This document shows positions 10,146-19,305 of a stretch of 21,479 nucleotides of DNA, one piece after another. Location of the stretch: NCBI GenBank assembly GCA_015501595.1, contig JADNRX010000812.1, forward strand, positions 1 through 21,479, read 5' to 3'. The notes under the pieces are model-generated. The model was not told where the DNA came from, made no database searches, and saw nothing but the letters and a program-made list of their open reading frames with translations. Position 1 is the first letter of the stretch. Every line of letters starts with the position of its first letter. The DNA is from Hymenopellis radicata. Lineage: Eukaryota; Basidiomycota; Agaricomycetes; Agaricales; Physalacriaceae. Both the position numbers and the translations under genes were made by a program.

Positions 10146-11377
10146 CCTGTAGCTCGTCTACATCGCGAGCTCCAGCAGACACGCAAGAAAAGGACACCCT
10201 CGCCGCGCAATACCGGAATGTCCTTCAGAAACTTACTCATCTGAAGACCCCACTCGGGAACAAACTAAAAGAAGATGCCGTGTACATGTGCTCGTGCACA
10301 ACGTATCCGTACTCGTCTTCTCAGGCTCGCGTGAGTGTACAGGAAAGGTGAGGAAACCCCGCACCCTTCAAGTACCAATCTCGAGCAAATGCTTTACGCG
10401 GTTCTTGCGTGGGACTGGGCATCCGGTGTCGAAAGTCAGACCCATCACCTAGTACTAACTACTTTCCCAATACTCCTTCGTTCTCTATCCTTTCTACGTC
10501 ATCACGGTCTCAGCAGATGGTTCGCGCGACTTGCTGTTCTTCTTCCCAGCCTAGTAAGTTGGTTTTTCCGTCCGATTCACTCTTTCGTTTGGGAGGTGCC
10601 ATATTAGCTTCGGATACAGACTTGAACAATTAGGAACAAGCTTGACTTCGCACGTTTTCTCCTCCGAAGAGAATTGAGGTTAACAGGAGACTTTGCAATT
10701 AGGCATACATGCTTAAGGCCACAGAAAGATTATACATGCTTTTAATGTTCGAAGGCAACCCTAAAAATCTTATCGAAAGAGAAGAGTCGATCCGCCGCAG
10801 AGGGGTGCCACGATGGCTATTGTACATTTGAAGCTTGAAGGCTTTCCGGTGAGAGCTGCGCAAATTGAAACTCTCCTCAGCCTCCCCTCTGGGCATCAGA
10901 TGATTAGCGGAATGGTCCCGCTCGCCCCCTACTTTATGTCCTGAACCTACTTGCAGTTCGCAATTCACCAACACCCACGGAACGCTGAGCGGTTTGGGCA
11001 ACGCAAAGCGCATGCTTCGCACCGGTCAGTCTCCAAGGCGCTATAGATCGTACTAGTGCATAGATGTCCAAAGTAGCAGGCTAGCCAAAGCTCCCGCCAC
11101 AGATTATCCTTGGTGAAGGGGGCGTTGAAGGAAAGAGAACACGGCGTTACATCCGCGCCAAAGTTGAGTTGTCTACAAGACTTGTAGGTGATTGGAAAGC
11201 ATATGAATGACAAGCAATTGAAGAGCAAAAGGCGAAAGAAACAAAGACTAGGTAAAAGGTAGTAAAACCGTCTTGCTACAAGATGGAAACAGGAAACAAA
11301 CGTATCAGAAGAAGAAGAAAAGGTAACAGTAATTCAAGGATCGTCGTATAGAGCCAAAGTATATTCTAGACACCTAT
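10146..11377. other. Intergenic region downstream of the permease gene
   Basis: About 1.2 kb with no gene I can support. Short open frames at 10335-10633 (+), 10699-11022 (-) and 10965-11228 (-) show no domains or consistent splicing. The right end should contain the 3' untranslated region of the minus-strand permease, whose stop is at 11378-11380. Confidence 0.45.
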
Positions 11378-13400
11378 CTAGTCACGGTGGTCATCAGCTC
11401 GTTCATTGGATGCCGCCAGAGCCTGCAGAACATGCTCTCGGCGGAGCCACTTTTCCTCCGGAGTAAAGTACCAACTGAGGATACCGAAGACCGTCACGGA
11501 TCCAAAGATGACACAAGCCTGCACTACGCATGAGCTATCAAGCACGAAAAGCGGTAGACCACTCACAAAGTTGAAGTTCTCCGCGTCAACCGGGAAGAAG
11601 AACGGAGAGATCATGACCTGAACACCCAGTCAGAGGTGTGCTTCTAGATGAACACAAAAGCAAGGACGTACAGAGAACAAAAGTCCATTGAAGAAAACCG
11701 CTGCAACATAGAACGGCTTTGCAAATTTCCCCAAACGGAAATGCGACGACTGGAAGTCATTGGGGGTCATGGTCAAACGGAGAAGGGCGATGAGCCCATA
11801 AGCAGCGATGGTGGGCACCCCTCCAGCCGACACCAACGACGTGAAGGCGACCTGGCTCGGTAGAATCGTGCACAGAATAGTCGCGCCAAAGATGTACATG
11901 ACTGTGACAGCGTTTTTGGGCTGTCCGTCGGAATTCACTCTGCCAATCCAGCCGGACAAGGGGAGGACGCCATCACGAGCCACGGCGAATATCAGCCTCG
12001 ACGCAGCGACAATAGCGACGCTGGTGTTCTACCATACGTGTTAGTATGTAAGCGAAAGAGACGTGCTTGAAGAATTACCAGAATCAATCCCACGGCAGCG
12101 AGGATGGTCATGAATACGCTGGGTCCCTTACCCAAAGCGAGCGCGTAAAGCTGAACGAAAGGCTGAGGCGCGTCAAGAGCGAACAAGGTGTCCAGATCCG
12201 GCGTACAGAAAAGGAAAAGAATGGCCGTTGCAAAGCCGAAGACTGCTGTAGCCGCAGCACTGGTAATGATTCCTTTCCCAGCGACTACACTATACAAACC
12301 GTTAGCAAAGGAGCAATACATTTCAAAACAGTACATACCTAGCGTTTTTAGTTTCCTCCGCAATATGACCCGACGCATCAAACCCAGTCAATGTTCCACC
12401 GGTGAACAAGCTAAACGTTGATCAGTATCGTATGAATCATGCATGGGCAGACGCGACTCACAAGCACAGAATCCAATTCCAACCAGCAGGTGCGCCAGTC
12501 CCATTATCTATGCAAGTCGTCAGAACCACAGTTGCGAAAGACTGGACATAATACCCACAGGTCATAGTAAAGACATCCTTCGCGCTTCGGAATCCATACG
12601 TGCGGGATACACCGATGGGGAGCCAGATGGCGCACAGCAAGAAATCAACGATCATCAACCCAGCGGAGAACTTGAACACAGCAGAGTACATCCGCGGTGG
12701 GAGGTAGTTGATCGCAATGGCGATGACGAGGAGGACTTCGGAAAGGGCCCAGATGAACGCTCGCCACTTGACGTTGTCGTTCGAGGCCCCACCAGGAAAC
12801 TCGACCTCCCAGACTTGCAGTTGAGACACGATGTAATTCGCGGTCGTCTATTGAACGTGAATATCTCGTTAGATACAGAGAGCTTCCCAGCTAACCTGGC
12901 AATTTCCAGCGGCGAATGTCATCCAAGCCGTGCACGACCACCACGCCACGATAAAGCCAAAGAAGCGGGCATATTTTGGTCCGGCACTCTCGGCAGCCCA
13001 AATGTAGATGGAACCGCTGAGAGGTAAAGCCGAGCAGATTTCAGCCAAAACAAAAGCCGTGATCATCATGAAGAAGATCGTGATAATGTACGACGACCTG
13101 CATGCATGATTAGACGAGGCTTGTCCGAATTGGAAGCACCGCACCATATCGCAGCCGGTCCACCAGCAAGCAGTCCAAGGAAGAGGGCCGATCTAAAGAC
13201 ACCGACCGTAAGCCTACGCTTCCAACGACGGACCCTTTACAAACCTGACACCACCGATAAAGTTTAACGCGCAGAAGCTGGCAGCGAAGCTCTCCACGAG
13301 ATGCCAAGTCCTATGAAGTTGCTGTACAAGGCAGGTCTATTTTCAGTACGAAGGAAAGAAGGCACTTTCTCAACTCACCTGCTTATACCCTAGTTTGTTC
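11378..13400 (-). CDS. APC-family permease, probable thiamine transporter (Thi9/Uga4-like)
   Basis: Twelve-helix-type APC superfamily permease at a cell membrane. Exons that splice in phase: 13400-13379, 13321-13245, 13192-13145, 13097-12896, 12847-12559, 12507-12462, 12410-12339, 12289-12079, 12028-11672, 11617-11567 and 11518-11378, with introns of 47-57 nt, giving 504 aa plus an unresolved N-terminus. Landmarks: NKLGYKQ (microexon 1), HLVESFAASFCALNFIGG (TM1), EICSALPLSGSIYIWAAE, NGTGAPAGWNW, FDASGHIAEETKNAS, VARDGVLPLSGWIG, VAFTSLVSAGGVPTIAAYG, ending SWYFTPEEKWLRREHVLQAL and a short hydrophilic tail. By sequence alone one would call it an amino-acid/GABA permease. A TPP riboswitch in its 5' intron, and the precedent of S. 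pombe Thi9 (an APC-family thiamine transporter related to Uga4), make thiamine the likelier substrate. The start codon is upstream of the riboswitch intron. The ATG at 13753 is well placed but its frame meets a TAG after 16 codons, so the first coding exon remains open. Confidence 0.88.
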
Positions 13401-13405
13401 CTACA

Positions 13406-13546
13406 CTAAACGTCAGTACACCTGTAACAGCTCCCAAAGGAGCGCAAAAAAAGTGGCGAAAACACTGGGGGCTTCCCTACGCAGGTCTGAGCGCTGATCA
13501 GGTTCAAGCGGTATATCTCAACCCCCAGCGGTGAAATCTCGTTCAT
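13406..13546 (-). other. Intronic ORF running through the riboswitch
   Basis: A 46-codon open frame starts at ATG 13546-13544 (MNEISPLGVEIYR), reads through the whole aptamer and stops at TAG 13408-13406. It is in the same frame as the NKLGYKQ microexon that follows. If the intron is retained, or a nearer donor is used under high TPP, ribosomes could initiate here and terminate before the permease frame. That matches the inhibitory upstream ORF logic known from Neurospora NMT1. It could also be fortuitous. Confidence 0.4.
13465..13528 (-). promoter_or_regulatory. TPP riboswitch (THI element)
   Basis: Minus-strand RNA with the invariant TPP aptamer core in order: TTGAGA (13521-13516), ACC, GAACCTGATC (13505-13496) and GCGTAGGGAA (13482-13473). 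It is closed by a perfect 7-bp P1 helix, CTGGGGG (13528-13522) with CCCCCAG (13471-13465). The variable P3 arm is essentially absent: the 5' strand runs almost directly into TTGAGA, making a minimal aptamer. The element lies in a 5' intron of the permease gene on the same strand, the standard fungal arrangement in which TPP binding alters splicing. It has no suitable relation to eIF5B, whose 3' end is about 530 bp upstream. Confidence 0.95.
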
Positions 13547-13571
13547 GGAACTCGATAAACAGCCGCTGGGG
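13523..13571 (-). promoter_or_regulatory. Competing helix, candidate expression platform
   Basis: CCCCAGCGG at 13571-13563 is perfectly complementary over 9 bp to CCGCTGGGG at 13531-13523, with a 31-nt loop. The latter includes six of the seven bases of the 5' strand of aptamer helix P1. The hairpin and P1 therefore cannot form together, which is the architecture expected of a ligand-controlled switch acting close to the donor at 13615. Confidence 0.6.
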
Positions 13572-13615
13572 ATACCCGCAGCCATTCCAGTTTAACCACT
13601 AGAGATGAACGTTAC

Positions 13616-14054
13616 CGATGTCGCAGCCCAGCTATTGTAGGTGTTCCGCCTGTTTCTCCCAAGTCTGTACCAATTGCAGCTGGTCCTTATCGATGACTGC
13701 CTCTATGGAGGGCTGCGGTCGTGGTCATCCTTTGTCTGCGATTGTACAGACATCTTGCTGGTGCTTTGGTGGTAGGAATGAAGATCCGTGTCGGGCTGAT
13801 GGCGGGCCTCGAATTAAAAAAAAGCTTAGTCAGGCACCGATCTGGCGGGCCGGTGGCGCGCATACACGTTCTGGGGAGGCGGATTCCTGAGGCTCTGTTT
13901 GATCATCTGTTATGGGAAGGTCTGCGTACCTGCGGAATCTCACTCGCGAGGACTCTTCCGGAGTCTTTATTGTGTCCTGAGTACTTAGACAGCATGGACA
14001 TGAAGTGCTTGTATAGTCAGAGTAGTATTCAACTCGCAAATGTATCTAAAAGTA
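13616..14054 (-). promoter_or_regulatory. Permease 5' leader and promoter region
   Basis: Lies between the eIF5B stop and the riboswitch intron. An ATG at 13753-13751, preceded by a C/A-rich leader (ACCAAAGCACCAGCAAG), opens a 16-codon frame MSVQSQTKDDHDRSPP that then stops. It is either a short upstream ORF or the true start with an intron I could not place. A second frame from ATG 13995 runs to a consensus donor (GTACGC) near 13924 but would sit almost inside the eIF5B 3' region. No TATA box is clear. Confidence 0.35.
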
Positions 14055-17000
14055 CTACTGAATATTGAATTTCTACACAAGCAATGAGTAAAGCACACGA
14101 GGACGAACAAGGTCCTTACCGGTTTCAACGCCTTGATAAGCAACCATTCCTCATTCGTGACATCAGCCTTGAAAGAGGACTAACAAAAACGGTTAGCAGC
14201 TTTTCAACATAAACACAAACAGAAAACATTACCTTGAGAACATCAATACTCGTGCGCGAAATATGGCTCAGGACCTCATCCTTATCATCAAAATGTCTTC
14301 CAAACATCTTCGCAGACTGGTAGACAGCATGCTCGATCTTGACAGCCACACCTCCGCCAGCCTGAGATTTCTTAACAATATCTTGCGTCTTGTGGTTTAT
14401 CTCCAAGGACGTGCTGCAACATCCCGTCAGCAAACGCCCGATTTCCACGCAAAACCGAAAGATCCTTACATCTTCCCAAGGTCAATGATCTCCTTTTTAC
14501 CGGTGGCGGCATCGACCTTGACCACGGACAGAGGCGTTCCCACTCGGAGCGTCCCATCCAGAATATCAACACCAAGAATAATAGGATCACGCTTACAGAA
14601 CGCGGCAATGATCTTGAGCCGGCACGGCCACACCGCTTGCGGTGCCGCATCCCTCCGCTTCGCCTCGGTAATCTCAGCATTATACGCCATAAACTTGTCA
14701 AAGAGGTGGTAAATGATATCCGCTTAACAAGGGCGTCAGAACGATGATATGTGACAGCCGGCGAAGAAACAAACCTTTGAACAGCCGGATACCCATCTCC
14801 TCCGCCATCCTCTCGGCCTCCTTGTCGACTGGCACATCGAAGCAAAGGATACACGCCAGCTCCCTGGCCTTCTCCAGCATCGTCGCAGAACGCATGATGT
14901 CCTTCTTATGTACCGGCCCAATGTTGATGCCAGAAACAGGAATCTTGCTCGTCTTCAAGAATTCGAGCAGCGCCTCCAGCGACCCAAGCGTGGACGCCTG
15001 CACGCACACCCCGCGGCCCGACTTGTCAATGTTGTTCATCAACGACGTCAAGTCCGACATAACCTCATCCCGCAGATCGTCCTCGTCATCATCCGGACCA
15101 CACACAAGCAGCCGCGAACCCGCGATGGCCTTCTCAAGGTCAGGCGCAGTGATTTTAACACCGAGCGCGGCCTTGACCTCCTTGTTGTGCACATACGCGG
15201 ACTACAGTGAAATGGCATCAAGCTCAGAACCGTTCAGTATAGCAATAGCACCGACCTTGATACGTAGCTCCCGAAGGGGTTGTGGCGTCAACAGCGCGCG
15301 CACCTGCGTGACAATCGGCCCGTTCAACCCACACACGACAATCTTGTCTCCTTCACGAAGAACTCCATTCGACAGAACAACGTCGATAGTCGTTCCCAAC
15401 CCTTCGATGACCTTGACCTCCAACACCGTGCACTCCAGCTCACTGAGATACATGAGTCTGTCGCTCATACGCTGCTGCGTGAGGTTCACAAGCAGCATGA
15501 TCATGTCAGGCACGCCCTCGCCCGTTATGGCGGACGTCGGCACCAACGACACATTCCGCGCAAAGTTCTTGTTGTCATAATAGAGCACAGCGTTGAGGCC
15601 CTCCTCGGCGAACGCCACGATCGTGCGCGAGACTCTGTCCTCAAACTCCCGTTGCACCGAACGGCTCTGCTTCGCGAGCGACTCCTGGAACGCACCGTCA
15701 GGAGTGGGAGTCCAGCCGTATATGCGGTCAATCTGTGGAGAGATCTTGAGTATCCGTTTGAAGGTCATCAGTACAGGAACCATACCTTGTTCAGTGCAAC
15801 AATAAACGGAGTTTTCCGATCTCTCAGGAGACGCAGCGACTCGAGCGTTTGAGCCTCCAAACCGTGCTAGAGTGTCCCATGAGCGGCGGTCCGCGAAATA
15901 TAACCAAGGGGAATGATATTCTCACCATGATATCGACAACCAAGATCGCGATGTTACATAGCGAACTGCCGCGAGATCGCAGATTTGTGAAAGACTCGTG
16001 CCCAGGCGTATCGATGACCAAAAGACCAGGTACTTTGTACTCTTGCGTGCCGTCCTAATCGACATGAAGCATTAGACAGAGTCTGGGACATGAGCAAGCC
16101 ACATGCCTTGTTCAGGACAGCTGTCTTGGTCTTGATGGCATCCACGGGGAAGTAGGTTGCACCGATTTGCTGCGTGATACCACCAGCTTCGCCTTCCTGG
16201 ACGTTTGTTTGCCGAATTTTATCCAGTAGTTTGGTCTTTCCCGTATCGACATGTCCCAGGATACAGCAAATCGGACTGCGAAGGTCGTCCTTGCTTCGAG
16301 CAGCCAGCGCGGCTTCGTGTGCTTTGGCTCTCCGTTCCGCTGCCTCCGCCTTCTTCTGAGCCGCAAGTTTCTGCGCAGCGGTAAGTTCCTCGTCGGATGA
16401 CTCTTCGTCAGAGTCGTCCTCAGAGTCAGAGTCAGATTCGTCTTCATCAGAATCCTCATCCTCAGATTCATCTTCTTCAGAGTCATCTTCTTCATCGGCG
16501 GGTGAAGATTTGGCTTTTGATGCGGGCGTCGGAGCAGCTTTACCTTTAGCAGGTGTAGGCGCAGGTGTCGGTGCCGCTTTACCCTTGACGGGTGCGGGCG
16601 TGGGCGCTGGTTTACCTTTAGCGGAAGCTGCATTCGTTGAATGTAAATCCACAGAATCATAGAATGAGAATCACCTTTCGCGGTAGTCTCCTTCTTGGGC
16701 GGAGGCGGTTTCGCATCTTCGTCTTCACTCGACGCGTCCCAGTCGTCCTTGACACCTTCAACTTTCGTCTCTTCAGGCTTCTCGTCCTCGCTGCTTGCAT
16801 CCCAGTCATCATCAGCAGCAGCAGCACCATTCGTAGGTTCCTCTTTTGCAGGTGACTCGGGTTCTGGTTCAGGTTCAGGTGTCCGCGGCCGTGAATCTGT
16901 CGCGTTGTCCTTCTTCGCATTCTTTTTCTTGTTCCCATAAACCACCTTCTTCGGTCCAGAGCCGCCAGGCTGGGACTGCTGAAGACCCTCTATCTGCACG

Positions 17001-18378
17001 CCAGATGCAAGCAGCGCTTTCTTTCGCAGCTCAGCCATTGCACGCTCTTCCTTCTGCTTCTTCGTCAAGAGTCTGCCCTCCTTTCGCGCAAGCTCTTTTT
17101 TCACCTATAAAGAGCGTGAATCGCTATTTGGAGGTGAATTAAATGCAAAAAAACCGAACCTTTTCTTTCTCCTTTCGCCGCGCTTTCTCTTCTTCTTTCC
17201 GTTTCTCCTCCTCAGCAGCCATTCTCTCCTCCTCCTCAATTCGCAATCGCTCTTCCTCCTCCTTTCTCCGTGCCTCTTCCTCTATCCGTTTTTTCTCTTC
17301 CATCAGAGCCTTCAACGCACTAATACCGCCACCGGCCTTTTTCTTCGCCGGCGCAGGCGCAGGCTCCTCCTCCTTCTTGGCGCCTTTCTTCTTTTTCTTT
17401 TTCTTCGACGCGGCACCAGTTCCGCCACCCTCGTCTCCTTCGGCATCATCATCATCAGCAGGTGCTGCAGGTGCAGGCGCTGGAATCTCGGCCGCTGGCG
17501 CATCAGCAACAGCATCGGTCTTTTTCGCTGCAGCTTGAGCTTTCTTTTTGGCCTACACCGATAGTTGTGTTAAGAAATGTCATTTGAGGATAAACGCGTT
17601 TACCTTTTCTCGTTCCTTCTTCAGTTTCTCTTTCTCTTTCTTGGACAAGATTTTGACGCCGCCACCTTCATCATCGTCGCCTGCAGGATCTGGCGCGGGT
17701 GTTGAAGGTTCTGCTGCCGGTGCCGACGGTACTGCAGTCGTAGGTTCAGGTGTTTCTGCAGCTGTCGAGTAAGTCAATGATCCGTCGAATACAAACTCAA
17801 TAAATTGAATATACCAGCAGGTTCCTCCTCTTCATCCTCGTCCTTCTTCACCTTGCCAGCCTTGGCCTTTTTACCCTTTTTAGCCTTGCCCTTCTCCTTG
17901 ACGGGTCCCCACTCCTCGTCAGCCAATTCCTCTGCAGTCATCTCAACCGGTTTCTTGGCCGTTTCTGGCTCTGGTGCATCCTCGTCGACATCCAGATCCA
18001 CGGCTTTGGGCTTATTCTTCTTCTTGTCTTTCTTGCCTTTTCCGCTGGCTTTTATAGCGCTCTATCGCTGGATCAGACCGATTGTCAATTCCATATATCA
18101 TGACACGTACCATTAGGCCGCCGAAGTCCTCCTCATCATCATCAGCACCGGCATCGTCGACCGCTAACGCTGCAAACGCAGAGGGCTTGGATGATGAAGG
18201 CTCATCGTCGTCCTTGAAAGTCAAATTCACAATTCATTGTTTCCGGCAACAGTTTCGCCAGCATCCGCCCTTCATAATTGATATGTTTTAGTGATATAAT
18301 TGTAGCTGATTGGACTCACCAGAAGTCGTCGTCGTTGGCCTTTTTACCTTTCTTTCCTTTGGCATTTTTTGGCGCCAT
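14055..18378 (-). CDS. FUN12: Translation initiation factor eIF5B
   Basis: Cytoplasmic GTPase that joins ribosomal subunits at the last step of initiation; orthologue of bacterial IF2 and yeast Fun12. Sixteen exons fit with consistent phases: 18378-18320, 18269-18251, 18212-18111, 18061-17815, 17761-17604, 17552-17160, 17104-16675, 16627-16107, 16054-15926, 15866-15786, 15732-15256, 15201-14775, 14722-14470, 14413-14233, 14179-14120 and 14072-14055. They sum to 3555 nt, or 1184 aa. The N-terminal half is the usual low-complexity Lys/Glu/Asp/Ser and Ala/Pro/Lys region, starting [15 protein letters not shown] and DDDFWADAGET. The G domain shows GHVDTGKT (G1), [13 protein letters not shown] (switch I), DTPGHE (G3) and NK-ID (G4, split by an intron). 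Domains II-IV follow: [52 protein letters not shown], ending LIKALKPKFNIQ. Oddities: the intron at 16106-16055 has a GC donor (AAG|GCATGT), and the second intron would be only 38 nt. Confidence 0.97.
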
Positions 18379-19305
18379 TTCCAGGATAATTATGAGGGAA
18401 TGGCGGGCTGATGGCGCGGCTCGGCGAGGCGCAGATGACGGTCGGAGGCGAGATGGATAAATCTGGCTTAGTCAGACATGCCGTCACGTGTCACTCTGAC
18501 TCTTCGACCCCCAAGTTGCCGCCAAGGCTTCAATGATAATATGCAGGGAAACATCTTGATGGCTGTATCAAGATCGAGTTTAAAGAAGGGTGTGATGACC
18601 AAGTGCTTGTGCAATAGTTATAGTACAACTGCTGTAGGTACAGATAGGCTGATAGAGTATTAAACGCTGCAGTTTGAGTCACTACCTTCATGACAAACAT
18701 ACGAAATTAGAACGCCCCACCGGCTCGCCACCAGCCAAAACATGCACTTTGGCCAGCCGAACCATGCATCCAAGTCGTGCGAATCAGACTATGCATCCTT
18801 CGCGCTGAAAGCGTCCATTATGTGTACCGAGATCATCCATGGCCGGCGAACCTATGCATGGGCGTCGTTCGACCGTTGAAGCAGCATGGAAGTGTGGCTT
18901 TGTGAGCGCATCAAGAAAAGCACAAAACACAAATCTCAGCGAATTAAGCTCCATTTGATAACTCTTTCACTCATACCTATCTCAAATTACTTACTCAGTT
19001 ACTGAGGAGGACGCACGACTCACGAGGAACATTCTTAGTACGCTCATCCGCTCGTATTTGGGATCCTGAGGGGACGACGTAATAGTGGTTGGGCCATAAA
19101 GACGCGAGAGGCGCGTCCTGACGTGCTACCAGTAGTATAAGAGCTGTGGGGAAGGCGGTGAAGGAAAGCAGAGGACATTAACAGCCGGAACCCATCACGT
19201 GATGAGACCCAACCTTGATTATCATTGTGTTCTTAAGCTTAGGCTATCTTGACAGTCAACCACCACTTGTTTCTTGACTCGGCTCACTTTCAAACCACAT
19301 TGTGA
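18379..19305. promoter_or_regulatory. Divergent promoter region between eIF5B and the PARP-domain gene
   Basis: About 0.9 kb separates two genes transcribed away from each other. No gene is supported within it. The palindrome ATGCAT occurs near 18765, 18791 and 18853, in two cases followed by CC. A TATAAG lies near 19136 in the orientation of the PARP-domain gene, and an ATG at 19202 could belong to an upstream exon of that gene. A pyrimidine-rich leader precedes the open frame that begins after the in-frame TGA at 19303-19305. Confidence 0.4.

Larger units (their letters stand above)
13401..13615 (-). other. 5' intron carrying the TPP riboswitch
   Basis: Candidate donor GTAACG at 13615-13610. 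Candidate acceptors are TGTAG ending at 13401, which joins correctly to the NKLGYKQ microexon, GTTTAG ending at 13406, or TTACAG ending at 13422. A branch-like TACTGAC lies at 13418-13412. An in-frame TAG just upstream of NKLGYKQ (13408-13406) shows that this sequence must be spliced out to make permease. The intron, 194-215 nt, is about four times longer than the others in this window because it houses the aptamer and its switching partner. Confidence 0.7.

Noticed and set aside
9638..10152. Open frames through array 2
   Set aside because: Same reason; overlapping frames on both strands carry equivalent repeat peptides.
13465..13528. Riboswitch assigned to eIF5B
   Set aside because: It lies about 530 bp beyond the eIF5B stop and in the 5' intron position of the permease on the same strand.
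13830..14039. 69-codon minus-strand frame between eIF5B and the permease
   Set aside because: No domain; lies in the presumed promoter, and a competing frame there also looks open.
14744..15580. 278-codon + strand open frame opposite eIF5B
   Set aside because: It is antisense to exons with unmistakable eIF5B domains; Ser/Arg-rich composition is typical of a shadow frame.
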